In this document: in pieces, positions 1 to 9,060 of the stretch
Layout: each line of letters opens with the position of its first letter
How positions within the stretch are numbered: position 1 is the first letter of the stretch
Source of the DNA: Gordonia jacobaea
GTDB lineage: Bacteria > Actinomycetota > Actinomycetes > Mycobacteriales > Mycobacteriaceae
Length of the DNA: 64,000 bases
Assembly (NCBI RefSeq): GCF_001186365.1
Contig: NZ_LDTZ01000014.1
Location: 310,001-374,000, forward strand
Reading direction: 5' to 3'
Translations under genes and position numbers: made by a program
Notes under the pieces: model-generated
Told to the model about the DNA's origin: nothing
What the model saw: only the letters and a program-made list of their open reading frames with translations
The model's database searches: none

Positions 1-629
1 TCGGCGTCAAGGTGAACGACGTCGTGCTGGCGATCACCGGCGGGGCGCTGCGCGAGTATCTGCTGGCGCACAACGAGCTGCCGGACAGACCACTCGTCGC
101 GATGGTGCCGGTATCTGTCCACGGCGCCGACGACAGCGGCTTGATGGTGCAGGGCACCAACAAGGTGTCGGGGATGTTCACGCAGTTGGCCTCCGACGTC
201 GCAGATCCCGTCGAACGGATCGAGCGCGCTGCAGAACTCTCGCGGAAAGCAAAGGCACACCACGCCGACATCGACGCGAACATCCTGCGTGCGTGGGCAC
301 AGTTCGCGCCAGGAACAACGATGTCGACGTTGATGAAGTTCTACGGCGACCGGAAACTGGCACTCAAGCATCCGCCGATCTTCAACGTGACGGTGTCGAA
401 CGTCGCGGGCGCCGACATTCCCGTCTACTTCTGCGGCGCGCGTGTCACCGCGGTCTACCCGCTCGGGCCGATCTTCCACGGGCTCGGCCTCAACATCACG
501 GTGTTCTCGGCCGACGGCGAGCTCAACGTCGGCATCCTCGGGTGTACCGATCAGATCCCCGACGTCGACTTCCTCGCCCACGCCTTCGACGAGCAGCTCA
601 AGACGCTTCTCGAGGTGTGTGGCGACTGA
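1..629 (+). CDS. Wax ester synthase/diacylglycerol acyltransferase, C-terminal part (5' end outside window)
   Basis: This is the C-terminal part of a WS/DGAT-type O-acyltransferase, which joins acyl-CoA to diacylglycerol or fatty alcohol to make storage lipid. The frame is open from the first bases, and the visible protein begins with a G-V-K-V-N-D-V-V-L-A stretch that lies inside the family, just after the acyltransferase core. The HHxxxD catalytic motif must lie upstream, outside the window. The remaining roughly 205 residues match the DUF1298-type C-terminal domain, including the P-V-S-V and N-V-T-V-S-N-V segments. The GTG at base 12 is an internal valine and not a start. The gene ends 43 bases before nadE. 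Such genes are numerous in Mycobacteriales, so the precise substrate cannot be given. Confidence 0.85.
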   Translation, partial: GVKVNDVVLAITGGALREYLLAHNELPDRPLVAMVPVSVHGADDSGLMVQGTNKVSGMFTQLASDVADPVERIERAAELSRKAKAHHADIDANILRAWAQFAPGTTMSTLMKFYGDRKLALKHPPIFNVTVSNVAGADIPVYFCGARVTAVYPLGPIFHGLGLNITVFSADGELNVGILGCTDQIPDVDFLAHAFDEQLKTLLEVCGD

Positions 630-633
630 GGTC

Positions 634-665
634 TTGCGGTGATGGGGTCATCCGGTCACTAAGCT
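634..665 (+). promoter_or_regulatory. Predicted nadE promoter (leaderless)
   Basis: A TAAGCT hexamer at 660-665 ends seven bases before the GTG of nadE at 673, and no Shine-Dalgarno sequence lies between. A TTGCGG at 634-639 could serve as -35, although the 20-base spacer is long. The geometry predicts a transcript starting at or next to the start codon. Confidence 0.45.
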
Positions 666-672
666 TTGCCCT

Positions 673-2697
673 GTGTCCATCTATCGCCACGGATTTGCCC
701 GAGTAGCGGGCGCGGTCCCGGTCGTCCGTATCGCCGACCCGGTGGCCAACGCGCAGGCCACCGTCGAATTGATGCGGCAGGCGGCCACCGAGGGTGCTGC
801 GCTCGTCGTGTTCCCCGAGATGGGACTCACCGGATACAGCATCGACGATCTTGTCCAACAGGACGCGGTTATCGACGCCGCGCTCGACGCCCTCGCCACC
901 GTCGTCGCCGCGAGTGAGGGTTTGCGCCCGTTGGTGGCGGTCGGCCTGCCGCTCGTCGTCGACGCCGGGCTGTACAACTGCGCCGTCCTGCTGCGTGATG
1001 GTCGGATTCTCGGCGTCGTACCGAAGGCGTTCCTGCCGAATTACCGCGAGTTCTACGACAAGCGCTATTTCAGCGCGGCCCGCGACGCACTCGCCGACAC
1101 GGTGACGCTGCTCGGACAGACGGTTCCGTTCGGCACCGACCTGATCTTCGACGCCGTCGACCTGCCGGGTTTCGCGCTGCATCTCGAGGTCTGCGAGGAC
1201 GCGTGGGTGCCGATCCCGCCGAGCACCTGGGCCGCCCTGGGAGGTGCGACGGTTCTCGCGAACCTGTCGGGTTCGCCGGTCACGATCGGCAAGGAGTCGT
1301 ATCGGAAGTCGTTGTGCACCAGTCTTTCCGCCCGGTGCATCGCGGCCTACGTCTACGTTGCCGCCGGATATGGCGAATCCACAACCGATCTCGCGTGGGA
1401 CGGTGACGCCCTGATCGCCGAGAACGGTGGACTACTCACTCGCAGTACGGGGTTCGCGACGGCCGAGCAACTCGTCGTCGCCGACGTCGACCTGGACCGA
1501 CTGCGCCAGGAACGCATCCGGATGGGCAGCTTCCACGATCAGGTCGGTGATCTCGAGGATCGTCTGACGTCGTTGCGCCACATCGACTTCGAGTTCGGTG
1601 ACCTCGACCTCGCCGACGACGATCTGCGACGCTCGGTCGCACGATTCCCATTCGTTCCCGCCGACGCCGGTGATCGTGACGAACGGTGCCGCGAGGTGCG
1701 CGACATCCAGGTTCAGGGCCTGGCTGCACGTCTGCGCGCCACCGGCATCGACAAGATCGTCATCGGGGTGTCCGGTGGTCTCGATTCGACGCTCGCACTG
1801 CTCGTCGCCGTCGACACCTTCGACCGACTCGGCCTGCCGCGCACCAACATCCTCGCGTACACGATGCCGGGATTCGCCACCGGCGGCGCGACGCTGCGGC
1901 GCGCACATGTGCTGATGGATTCTCTCGGCGTCACCGGCACCGAACTCGACATCCGGCCGTCGTGTGAGCAGATGCTCGCCGACATCGGGCATCCATATGC
2001 CAAGGGCGAGAAGGTCTTCGACGTCACCTTCGAGAACGTGCAGGCAGGCGAGCGGACCTCGCACCTGTTCCGGTTGGCGAACTTCCACGGCGGAATCGTG
2101 CTCGGGACAGGTGATCTGTCCGAGCTCGCTCTGGGTTGGTGTACCTACGGTGTCGGCGATCAGATGTCGCACTACAACGTCAACACCTCGGTCCCGAAGA
2201 CGTTGATCCAGTACCTGATTCGCTGGATGATCTCGACCGGACAGTACTCGCAGGAGACCACCGACACGCTCGCAGAGATCCTCGACGATGTGATCTCGCC
2301 CGAACTCGTCCCGCCGGGCGACGACGGCGCGATCCAGAGCACCGAGGACACCGTCGGCCCCTACGAACTCCACGATTTCTTCCTGTACTACCTGACGCGC
2401 TTCGGGTATCGCCCCGACAAGATCGCCTACCTGGCCGGCCAGGCGTGGGGTGACCGGGAACGCGGCGCGTGGTCGGAGTTGATCGCGCCGGAGCGTCGAA
2501 ACCAGTACGACGCCGCGACGATCGAGCACTGGCTCTCGACGTTCCTGAAGCGATTCATGAGCAACCAGTTCAAGCGCACCGCGATGCCCAACGGGCCGAA
2601 AATCGGTTCGGGCGGGTCACTCTCGCCGCGTGGCGACTGGCGCTCGCCGTCGGACGCCTCCGCCCGCACCTGGCTGGACCAACTCAAGGGTCGCTGA
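673..2697 (+). CDS. nadE: Glutamine-dependent NAD+ synthetase
   Basis: The protein makes NAD+ from nicotinic acid adenine dinucleotide, ATP and glutamine in the cytoplasm. The N-terminal nitrilase-type glutaminase domain (about residues 1-290) shows the catalytic triad Glu49 (in FPEMG), Lys118 (in VPKAFLP) and Cys174 (in EVCED). The C-terminal synthetase domain carries the ATP pyrophosphatase loop SGGLDS near residues 366-371 and the conserved [13 protein letters not shown] segment. Its 674 residues match the long two-domain form of mycobacteria (about 680). The GTG start gives the expected N-terminus and is preceded at seven bases by a TANNNT hexamer, suggesting leaderless expression. It converges on an acyl-CoA dehydrogenase gene 13 bases beyond its stop. 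Confidence 0.97.
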   Translation: MSIYRHGFARVAGAVPVVRIADPVANAQATVELMRQAATEGAALVVFPEMGLTGYSIDDLVQQDAVIDAALDALATVVAASEGLRPLVAVGLPLVVDAGLYNCAVLLRDGRILGVVPKAFLPNYREFYDKRYFSAARDALADTVTLLGQTVPFGTDLIFDAVDLPGFALHLEVCEDAWVPIPPSTWAALGGATVLANLSGSPVTIGKESYRKSLCTSLSARCIAAYVYVAAGYGESTTDLAWDGDALIAENGGLLTRSTGFATAEQLVVADVDLDRLRQERIRMGSFHDQVGDLEDRLTSLRHIDFEFGDLDLADDDLRRSVARFPFVPADAGDRDERCREVRDIQVQGLAARLRATGIDKIVIGVSGGLDSTLALLVAVDTFDRLGLPRTNILAYTMPGFATGGATLRRAHVLMDSLGVTGTELDIRPSCEQMLADIGHPYAKGEKVFDVTFENVQAGERTSHLFRLANFHGGIVLGTGDLSELALGWCTYGVGDQMSHYNVNTSVPKTLIQYLIRWMISTGQYSQETTDTLAEILDDVISPELVPPGDDGAIQSTEDTVGPYELHDFFLYYLTRFGYRPDKIAYLAGQAWGDRERGAWSELIAPERRNQYDAATIEHWLSTFLKRFMSNQFKRTAMPNGPKIGSGGSLSPRGDWRSPSDASARTWLDQLKGR

Positions 2698-2710
2698 TGT
2701 CGAGGCCCCT

Positions 2711-3880
2711 CTAGAGCCCCAGGTCCTTGGCGATGATCGTCTTCATCACCTCGTTGGTGCCGCCGTAGATGCGGGAGACGCGGGTGTCGGCGTACAGGCG
2801 CGCGATGGGGTACTCGGTGATGTAGCCGTATCCGCCGTGCAATTGCAGGCATTTGTCGATGACGCGGCCGGCGGTCTCGGTGGCGAAGAGCTTGGCGCGC
2901 GCGGCGTCGGCCACCGAGAGTTCGCCCCGGTTGTGCAGGATCAGCGCCTGGTCGACGAACTGCTGCACCGCCGCGACGTCGGCTGAGCACTCGGCCAGTA
3001 CGAACTTGGTGTTCTGGAACGATGCGACGGGCCTGCCGAACACGTCGCGCTCTCGGGTGTAGGCGAGGGCGTGCTGCAGAGCAGCGTTCGCGGTTGCCGA
3101 CGCTCCGATCGCGATGCTCAGGCGCTCCTGCGCCAGGTTGTGTGTGAGGTAGGAGAACCCCTTACCCTCCTCGCCGAGCCGATCCTCGACGGGTACGCGC
3201 ACCGACGAGAAGGAGAGTTCTGCGGTATCCGATGCCTTGAGGCCGATCTTCTCCAGCTTCCGTCCGACCGCGAAGCCCTCGGACGTGGTGTCCACCACCA
3301 GAATCGAGAGTCCGGCACGACGATTGTCGGGATCGAACGGTGCGGTGCGGCAGACCACCAGAATGCGGTCGGCCAGCGCGCCACCGGTGATGAACGTCTT
3401 TGCGCCGTCGAGGATGTAGTGGCTGCCGTCCTCGGAGAGCTTGGCCGTCGTCGAGATGTTCGCGAGGTCGGAGCCGGTGCCCGGTTCGGTCATGGCGATC
3501 GCGAACATGATGTCGCCCGAGGCGAATCCGGGTAGCCACCGCTGCTTCTGCTCGTCGGTCGCGTACTCCATCAGGTACGGCAGGATCAGGTTGGTGTGCA
3601 CCGACTCGCTGCCGAAGGTCACGCCTGCAAGCGAGGTTTCCTCCGACACGACAAGCGAATACGTGAAATCGTGCACGCCTCCGCCGCCGTACTCCTCGGG
3701 CACCTCGATGCCGAGCACACCCAACTCGCCGAGCTTGCGGTAGAAGTCACGCGGAGGGTGTCCCTGCTTCTCCCACTCGTGGTGGACCGGCACGACCTCC
3801 TTGGCGATGAAGTCGCGGATCGTCTTGCGAAAGGCCTCGTGGTCTTCGGTGAATACGGTGCGCTGCATGGTCTCCAGCAT
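2711..3880 (-). CDS. Acyl-CoA dehydrogenase
   Basis: This FAD flavoenzyme oxidises an acyl-CoA to the trans-2-enoyl-CoA, the first step of beta-oxidation or of branched-chain acyl-CoA breakdown. The 389-residue protein has the usual N-terminal helical, middle beta (A-M-T-E-P-G-T-G-S-D) and C-terminal helical domains. The catalytic base is the Glu377 of the GGTNEVM motif near the C-terminus, as in short/medium-chain enzymes. It ends convergently with nadE and is transcribed away from a thiolase gene that starts 171 bases upstream, so the two may share a divergent control region and pathway. An ATG four codons further in (3868) is an alternative start, and neither has a strong ribosome binding site. 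The chain-length preference cannot be read from sequence. Confidence 0.9.
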   Translation of the reverse strand: MLETMQRTVFTEDHEAFRKTIRDFIAKEVVPVHHEWEKQGHPPRDFYRKLGELGVLGIEVPEEYGGGGVHDFTYSLVVSEETSLAGVTFGSESVHTNLILPYLMEYATDEQKQRWLPGFASGDIMFAIAMTEPGTGSDLANISTTAKLSEDGSHYILDGAKTFITGGALADRILVVCRTAPFDPDNRRAGLSILVVDTTSEGFAVGRKLEKIGLKASDTAELSFSSVRVPVEDRLGEEGKGFSYLTHNLAQERLSIAIGASATANAALQHALAYTRERDVFGRPVASFQNTKFVLAECSADVAAVQQFVDQALILHNRGELSVADAARAKLFATETAGRVIDKCLQLHGGYGYITEYPIARLYADTRVSRIYGGTNEVMKTIIAKDLGL

Positions 3881-4051
3881 GCACCCGTGGCATACCCGGA
3901 AGGAACGGCCGGATCGGCTAACACACCGATAGGGCGAGTCAATGTGTAGAGACGTCAGGGGGACTGGGCGAATCAGGATAGGTCGCGGCTATGGGTCCGT
4001 GAACGCGAATCTACTTGTGGTCACCGGGTGAGAAGTGGTCGGCTCGAATGC

Positions 4052-5212
4052 ATGACAGATGCAGTGATCGTCGACGCGGTGCGCACCCCTATCGGACGCC
4101 GAAATGGCGCGTTGGCCGGCATCCATCCCGCTGACCTCTCGGCGCACGTGCTCGAAGCACTCGTCGAACGTACCGGGATCGACCCCGCGATCATCGACGA
4201 CGTCATGTGGGGTTGCGTGAGCCAACATTCCGAGCAGGCGGGAAACATCGCACGTACGGCGGTGCTGGCCGCGGGGTGGCCGACAACGGTCCCGGGAACC
4301 ACGGTCACACGGGCGTGCGGGTCCAGTCAGCAGGCGCTGGCGATGGCCGCGGCCGCAGTGATCTCCGGACAACTCGACGTCGTCGTGGCGGGCGGAGTCG
4401 AGTCCATGAGTCGCGTGCCGATGGGTACGGCGGCGCCCAACGGGGAGAGCCAGCCGGCAACCGTCCTCGACCGCTTCGGCGTCGACCGTTTCAGTCAGGG
4501 CATCGGGGCAGAAGAGGTCGCACGACGGTGGGGACTGAGCCGCACTCAACTCGACGAGTACGCGCTTCGATCACACGAACTCGCAGCCGCAGCAACCGAT
4601 TCGGGTGCATTCGACGCCCAGCTCGCTACGTTGCCCGGTGTGCTCGAGGGTGACGAGGGAATTCGACGCGGCGGTTCACTGGAGTCACTCGGCGCACTCC
4701 GGACGGTCTTCGACGAGAACGGCGTCATTCACGCGGGCAACGCATCACAGATCTCCGACGGCGCGGGCGCACTGCTGGTGATGTCGAGCGAGACCGCTGC
4801 GGCCCACGGTCTGGTGCCGCTGGTGCGGATTCACACCACCGTCGTCGCAGCCGACGATCCGGTCATCATGCTCACGGGGCCGATCCCCGCGACGGCCAAA
4901 GCGCTTGAGCGGTCGGGACTTTCGATCGACGAGATCGGCGCGTTCGAGGTCAACGAGGCTTTCGCGCCGGTGCCGCTGGCCTGGCAGATCGACACGGGCG
5001 CGGCGGAGAAGGCACTCAACCCGCTCGGCGGGGCGATCGCCGTCGGCCATCCACTCGGGGGTTCCGGTGCCATCCTTGCCACGCGCCTCGCGCATCACAT
5101 GCGGGACAACGGTATTCGCTACGGACTGCAGACGATGTGCGAAGCCGGTGGCATGGCCAACGCCACCATCTACGAGCTCATCAGCCCCGAACTCATCAGC
5201 TCCGGGCGCTGA
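4052..5212 (+). CDS. Thiolase (acetyl-CoA acyltransferase)
   Basis: A 386-residue thiolase that cleaves 3-ketoacyl-CoA with CoA, or condenses acyl-CoAs in reverse. The nucleophile is Cys89 in the RACGSS motif, followed by the G-G-V-E-S-M-S-R segment. The C-terminal part has the NEAFA motif, His333 in GHPLGGSG and Cys363 in MCEAGG. The last motif is usually C-x-G-G-G, so the A-G-G form is a mild variation. The ATG at 4052 was chosen because the family begins at T-D-A-V-I-V-D-A-V-R-T-P; an in-frame codon at 4028 would only add residues with no family match. It is divergent from the acyl-CoA dehydrogenase and overlaps the end of a LysR gene by 17 bases tail to tail. Use in fatty acid degradation is likely but not proven. 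Confidence 0.92.
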   Translation: MTDAVIVDAVRTPIGRRNGALAGIHPADLSAHVLEALVERTGIDPAIIDDVMWGCVSQHSEQAGNIARTAVLAAGWPTTVPGTTVTRACGSSQQALAMAAAAVISGQLDVVVAGGVESMSRVPMGTAAPNGESQPATVLDRFGVDRFSQGIGAEEVARRWGLSRTQLDEYALRSHELAAAATDSGAFDAQLATLPGVLEGDEGIRRGGSLESLGALRTVFDENGVIHAGNASQISDGAGALLVMSSETAAAHGLVPLVRIHTTVVAADDPVIMLTGPIPATAKALERSGLSIDEIGAFEVNEAFAPVPLAWQIDTGAAEKALNPLGGAIAVGHPLGGSGAILATRLAHHMRDNGIRYGLQTMCEAGGMANATIYELISPELISSGR

Positions 5213-6077
5213 CGACGTCGACGAAAGCCTGTGCGGCGACCGACAACGCCGTCGGGTCGTACATGAGCGCGAAGTTGCGGACGAATCGCGGTCGAACCGG
5301 CCGCACGGTGGTGCGATCGGCAACCGATTGCGCGACACGGCGTTCGAGCAACGTCGCGCCGATTCCTGCCAGCACCATGGGTAGTCGCTCTTCGCGGTCT
5401 TCGGCGAGCACCGCGATCGGTGGCCGCACGCCCGCTTCGCGCATGGCGCTCTCGATCTCGTCGGCGACTGTCCCGCCGCGCGGAACGAACACCATCGGGA
5501 TGTGGGGGAGGTCGGCGATGTCGATCGGACCGTCGGGCAGGACGGTGCCCGACGGACAGACGAGCCAGAACTCCTGCTCGCCGAGCACGATCACCTCGAG
5601 AGCGTCGTCGACCGCCGTCTCGACGGGGTGGAGATGCGTGACGACGAAGTCGCAGCGTCCCTCCTCGATCACTGCTGCTGCGAGTGATTCGTCGTCGAGC
5701 TCACCCACCCGAATGGTGGCGGTGGGGTGCGCGTCGACGAATGCCGCGACCACCTCGGCGATCGTGGCACCGTCGGCGAACGGTGAGGCGAGTATCTCCA
5801 CCCGTCCGGTGATCTGATCACTGCCGACGGCAAGCGCGTCGTCGACCGACTCGACGTCGCGCACGATCTGTCGCGCCGAGCCGACGAGTGCACGTCCGGC
5901 AGCGCTCGGCACCATCCCGCGGCCGATCCGGTGAAACAACTGCACCCCGAGCTCACGTTCGAGTGCGCGCAGCGCCTGGGACACCGTCGGTTGTGTCACG
6001 CCGAGCGACACCGACGCCCCGCCGATGCCGCCGTGCTCGACCACGGCGAGGAAGTACTCGATCTGGCGCAGTTCCAC
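5196..6077 (-). CDS. LysR-family transcriptional regulator
   Basis: A 293-residue LysR-type regulator. The N-terminal winged helix-turn-helix (residues about 1-60) reads as a typical Q-I-E-Y-F-L-A-V-V-E start with recognition helix T-Q-P-T-V-S-Q-A-L. The C-terminal two-lobe substrate-binding domain senses a small ligand. The GTG start (6075-6077) lies three bases after the TAA of a second LysR gene, so the two are almost certainly co-transcribed and may be diverged duplicates. Its 3' end overlaps the thiolase stop by 17 bases. The target is unknown; the thiolase and acyl-CoA dehydrogenase next door are reasonable candidates. Confidence 0.88.
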   Translation of the reverse strand: MELRQIEYFLAVVEHGGIGGASVSLGVTQPTVSQALRALERELGVQLFHRIGRGMVPSAAGRALVGSARQIVRDVESVDDALAVGSDQITGRVEILASPFADGATIAEVVAAFVDAHPTATIRVGELDDESLAAAVIEEGRCDFVVTHLHPVETAVDDALEVIVLGEQEFWLVCPSGTVLPDGPIDIADLPHIPMVFVPRGGTVADEIESAMREAGVRPPIAVLAEDREERLPMVLAGIGATLLERRVAQSVADRTTVRPVRPRFVRNFALMYDPTALSVAAQAFVDVVSARS

Positions 6078-6080
6078 GGG

Positions 6081-6986
6081 TTACTCGAAGACCGAGTCGT
6101 CGACTCGTGTTGGGGCGCCGCATGTCTGGCGTGCAACGGCGACGAAGGCCGCTGCGGCGGGCGACGGTTGGCCCGAGCGCATGATCAGACCGAAGTCTCG
6201 TCGTAGCGGAGGGTCCAGGCTGTAGGTCGTGGCGTCCGGGATCTGCTCGGCGACCGACTCCCGCGGTGCAATGGTCGCGCCGACGGCGCGGGTGACCAAC
6301 TCGCGGATGGTCGGCGGGTGCGAGCAGTCGACCATCACGTTGCGCGCGCCGTCGGAGATGATGTCGGCGAGAAGACCCCCGGTCGACGGATCGGAGAGGT
6401 CGAGCAGCAGTGGCAGCGACCGGACGGACTCGCGTGCGACAACACCCTCGTCGGCGTCGACGCTCAGCGATGGCGATGCGGCAAGGACGAGTTCCTGTGT
6501 GCCCAGCGGAGTGAATACGAAGGTGGAATGGTCGGCGGTGGAATCGATCAGTCCGATCTCGGCTCGCCCGCTGCGTAGCGACGCGAGGATGCCCGCGGGA
6601 CCGTCGGCGGCGAGGATTCGCACGATCACCTTGTCGAAGCGGGCACGGAAATCACGCACGATCGCGACGAGGGGTGCGACGGCGAACGCGGATTCGGTGA
6701 CGATATCCACTGTCCCGGAACGTAATTCGCGGACGGCGCCGACTCGTAGACGTGCTCGCTCGACATCGGCGAGGACGCGCCGCGCGATCACCTCGACGCG
6801 TGCGCCCGCCTCGGTGAGTTCGAGTCGACGCCCCGTGCGGTCGAACAGCGTGACGCCGAGCTTGCGTTCGAGCGTACGAATCGCCTGCGACAGCGACGGC
6901 TGGGAGATGTAGAGCGCCTGCGCAGCCTTGGTGATACCGCCGTGATCGATGACCGCGACGAAATAGGTGGCAAGGTGCAGGTCCAC
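6081..6986 (-). CDS. LysR-family transcriptional regulator
   Basis: A 301-residue LysR regulator, first gene of a two-LysR operon. The DNA-binding domain shows the usual Y-F-V-A-V-I-D-H-G start and the S-Q-P-S-L-S-Q-A-I recognition helix, followed by an effector-binding domain. Its N-terminal wording closely parallels the LysR directly downstream, consistent with a tandem duplication. The GTG start at 6986 is preceded at six bases by a TACGAT hexamer (6993-6998) with no well-placed ribosome binding site, so translation may be leaderless. Upstream lies a crotonase gene ending at 7017 in the same direction, only 30 bases away, so read-through from that operon is also possible. Confidence 0.88.
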   Translation of the reverse strand: MDLHLATYFVAVIDHGGITKAAQALYISQPSLSQAIRTLERKLGVTLFDRTGRRLELTEAGARVEVIARRVLADVERARLRVGAVRELRSGTVDIVTESAFAVAPLVAIVRDFRARFDKVIVRILAADGPAGILASLRSGRAEIGLIDSTADHSTFVFTPLGTQELVLAASPSLSVDADEGVVARESVRSLPLLLDLSDPSTGGLLADIISDGARNVMVDCSHPPTIRELVTRAVGATIAPRESVAEQIPDATTYSLDPPLRRDFGLIMRSGQPSPAAAAFVAVARQTCGAPTRVDDSVFE

Positions 6987-6992
6987 CTCTCG

Positions 6993-6998
6993 ATCGTA
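6993..6998 (-). promoter_or_regulatory. Predicted -10 element for the two-LysR operon
   Basis: TACGAT on the minus strand ends six bases before the GTG of the upstream LysR gene, the TANNNT-to-start geometry seen repeatedly in this window. No convincing -35 was identified. Confidence 0.35.
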
Positions 6999-7016
6999 GG
7001 CGAGGGGGTACCTCGA

Positions 7017-7778
7017 TCAGTGGCCGGTCCACTTCGGTGCGCGCTTCTCGGCAAAGGCGCGGGCGCCTTCCTGCGCGTCGTCGGAGACGAAGACGGGATC
7101 GAGGATGCCGCGCTGCGCCGCGAACAGATCGGGGTCGGTGTAGCGGATCGCCATGCTGACGACCTGCTTGGTGGCACGCACCGCCAGAGGGCCGTTCGCG
7201 GCGATCCGCGCGGCGAGTTCACGCGCGCCGTCGAGTGCCCCACCCGACGGCGTCAGGGTGTTCACCAGACCGAACTCGTGGGCGCGGGCGGCGGTGATCG
7301 GATCGCCGGTGAGTGCGATCTCCATGGCGAGTTGATAGGGCAGGATCTTGGGGAGTCGTAGCAGACCGCCCGCTGCGGCCGCGAGTCCGCGCTTGACCTC
7401 CGGCAGACCGAACTTCGCGTCGTCGGCGGCGACGATCAGGTCGGCCGAGAGCGCCAGTTCGCACCCGCCCGCCAGCGCCCAACCCTCGACGGCCGCGATG
7501 AGTGGTTTGCTCGGGGGAGCGGAGGCGATACCGCCGAAGCCACGACCCTCGACGCTGGGCAGCTCACCACGGGTAAACGCTTTGAGATCCATACCGGCAC
7601 AGAAGGTTCCACCCGCCCCGGTGAGGATGCCGATCGTGATGTCGTCGCGACGTTCGAACTCGTCCATCGCTGCGGCGAGTTGCTGCGCGACCTCCTGATT
7701 GACGGCGTTGCGCGCCTCCGGGCGGTCGATGGTGAAAACGGCTACGCCGTCGGCGAATTCGGTGCGTACCGGGGTCAT
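7017..7778 (-). CDS. Crotonase-fold enoyl-CoA hydratase/isomerase
   Basis: A 253-residue crotonase family enzyme acting on an acyl-CoA thioester, most simply as enoyl-CoA hydratase. Family signatures are the oxyanion-hole segments G-T-F-C-A-G-M-D-L-K and E-G-W-A-L-A-G-G-C-E-L-A-L-S-A-D, and the F-G-L-P-E-V segment holding the usual catalytic glutamate. The ATG at 7776-7778 overlaps the stop of the upstream MBL-fold gene as ATGA, so the pair is translationally coupled. The open frame runs much further upstream, but that part is antisense-like in composition and overlaps the MBL gene. The reaction (hydration, isomerisation or hydrolysis) cannot be fixed from sequence alone. Confidence 0.9.
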   Translation of the reverse strand: MTPVRTEFADGVAVFTIDRPEARNAVNQEVAQQLAAAMDEFERRDDITIGILTGAGGTFCAGMDLKAFTRGELPSVEGRGFGGIASAPPSKPLIAAVEGWALAGGCELALSADLIVAADDAKFGLPEVKRGLAAAAGGLLRLPKILPYQLAMEIALTGDPITAARAHEFGLVNTLTPSGGALDGARELAARIAANGPLAVRATKQVVSMAIRYTDPDLFAAQRGILDPVFVSDDAQEGARAFAEKRAPKWTGH

Positions 7779-8893
7779 CGCAGAGTTCCTCTCGTGGTTG
7801 CGGATTCGATCGTCGCGGATTCGATGCTGTGATCGGCGGGTCGGGTGTCGGTGACCGTCCAGCGCACCGGCTCGTGGCCCGTCGACGAGATGATGCCGCG
7901 CGCTTCCAGTACCAAAAGGTGCGCGTTGGTCTCTCGCAATGCCACGCGGGACAGGGGAATCGACAGGTCGGAGAACGGGAGAGACCACGTGACAGCGCGG
8001 GTGACGTCCCACGCTGTGGCGCCCGGCTGGTTCCAGATCGCCTCGGCGATCTCGGTGAGTCGCTCCTCGTGGTGCGACAGGAGATCGGTCACCCGATCGG
8101 CGAGCCCGCGGAACCGGTACTCGTGACTGGGCATGGCCTCGAGGTCGCCGATGTGCTCGGTGCGCGCGAGCGACGTCAGGTAGTCGGCCAGCGGGCTCGG
8201 CGTCTGGAACGGATTGGTCGAGACATTCGGGCTGATCCGGGGGAGCAGATGATCGCCGGTGAAGATGACGCCCGCGTCGTCGTCGGCGAAGCACAGGTGT
8301 CCCGCCGTATGGCCGGGGGTCCACACCGCACGCAGATTCCACCCGGGAACGTTCAGCGGAACGTCGTCGTCGAGTTCGACGTCCATCGTGCGACCTCCCG
8401 GGAGCCGGACGAATTCGAGGAGGCCGGTGTCGGCGACGTCGGTCGGAGCGCCCAGGACACGCAGGTCCTCCTGAGCGGCTACGAACTCGCCCGCGAGTTC
8501 TTCCTCGCTGTGAAACCGCAGGTGACGGGCATCGGCGTTGTGCATCGCGAGTTGCGGGTCGGTGGGCTCCAGCAGGCGCGGGACGAGTCCGAAGTGGTCG
8601 GGGTGCAGATGGGTGACGAAGACGTGCGAGACGTCGGCGAGGTCGTGTCCGGTGGAATGGATTCCGTCGACGAGCATCTTCCAGCCCGTGTCGGTGTTCC
8701 AGCCGGTGTCGATGAGCGCGAGCCGACCGTCTGCCGTCGCCAATGCGTAGACGAGGATGTAGCGCAGCGGGTTCTCGGGAATGAGAACCGGAATCGACCA
8801 GAGGCCCGGCCGGACCTCTTCGACGGGCGGCATCTCCTTACGCACCCAGGCCTCGCGCTGGCGATGGCCGGTGACCACGATCGACGTACTCAT
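7775..8893 (-). CDS. MBL-fold metallo-hydrolase
   Basis: A 372-residue metallo-beta-lactamase-fold hydrolase. The dinuclear metal signature T-H-L-H-P-D-H is present, followed by the family's G-H-T-A-G-H and T-G-D-H-L-L histidine/aspartate positions. The C-terminal 100 residues look like the winged-helix extension found in glyoxalase-II-like members. The start is taken at the second of two adjacent ATG codons (8893); the frame opens 12 codons earlier without family support. Coupling to a crotonase suggests hydrolysis of an acyl-CoA or another thioester or ester in a degradative pathway, which is inference. An unusually large nested palindrome lies between this gene and the hydrolase gene upstream. 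Confidence 0.88.
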   Translation of the reverse strand: MSTSIVVTGHRQREAWVRKEMPPVEEVRPGLWSIPVLIPENPLRYILVYALATADGRLALIDTGWNTDTGWKMLVDGIHSTGHDLADVSHVFVTHLHPDHFGLVPRLLEPTDPQLAMHNADARHLRFHSEEELAGEFVAAQEDLRVLGAPTDVADTGLLEFVRLPGGRTMDVELDDDVPLNVPGWNLRAVWTPGHTAGHLCFADDDAGVIFTGDHLLPRISPNVSTNPFQTPSPLADYLTSLARTEHIGDLEAMPSHEYRFRGLADRVTDLLSHHEERLTEIAEAIWNQPGATAWDVTRAVTWSLPFSDLSIPLSRVALRETNAHLLVLEARGIISSTGHEPVRWTVTDTRPADHSIESATIESATTRGTLR

Positions 8894-8986
8894 CATCTGA
8901 TCCGACCACGGCGCAACCGAGCGCCACAAACACCCGTCGACTCACAGCCCGTGAGGAAACCCCTATGTGGCTAAATGCCGAAAATC

Positions 8987-9047
8987 CACCTCATCTGTTG
9001 CACGCCACCTTCGGCACTGCCGAAGGTAAATCGACACAGATGAGGTG
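8987..9047. repeat. Nested perfect palindrome (possible cruciform, terminator or operator)
   Basis: Outer arms of 12 bases, CACCTCATCTGT (8987-8998) and its exact complement (9036-9047), enclose an inner 9-base perfect hairpin, ACCTTCGGC (9007-9015) and its complement (9019-9027), with a three-base loop. It lies between the stop of the hydrolase gene at 9061 and the MBL gene start at 8893, both on the minus strand. It could end the first transcript or control the second. Confidence 0.75.
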
Positions 9048-9060
9048 AACTTTTCTGGTC

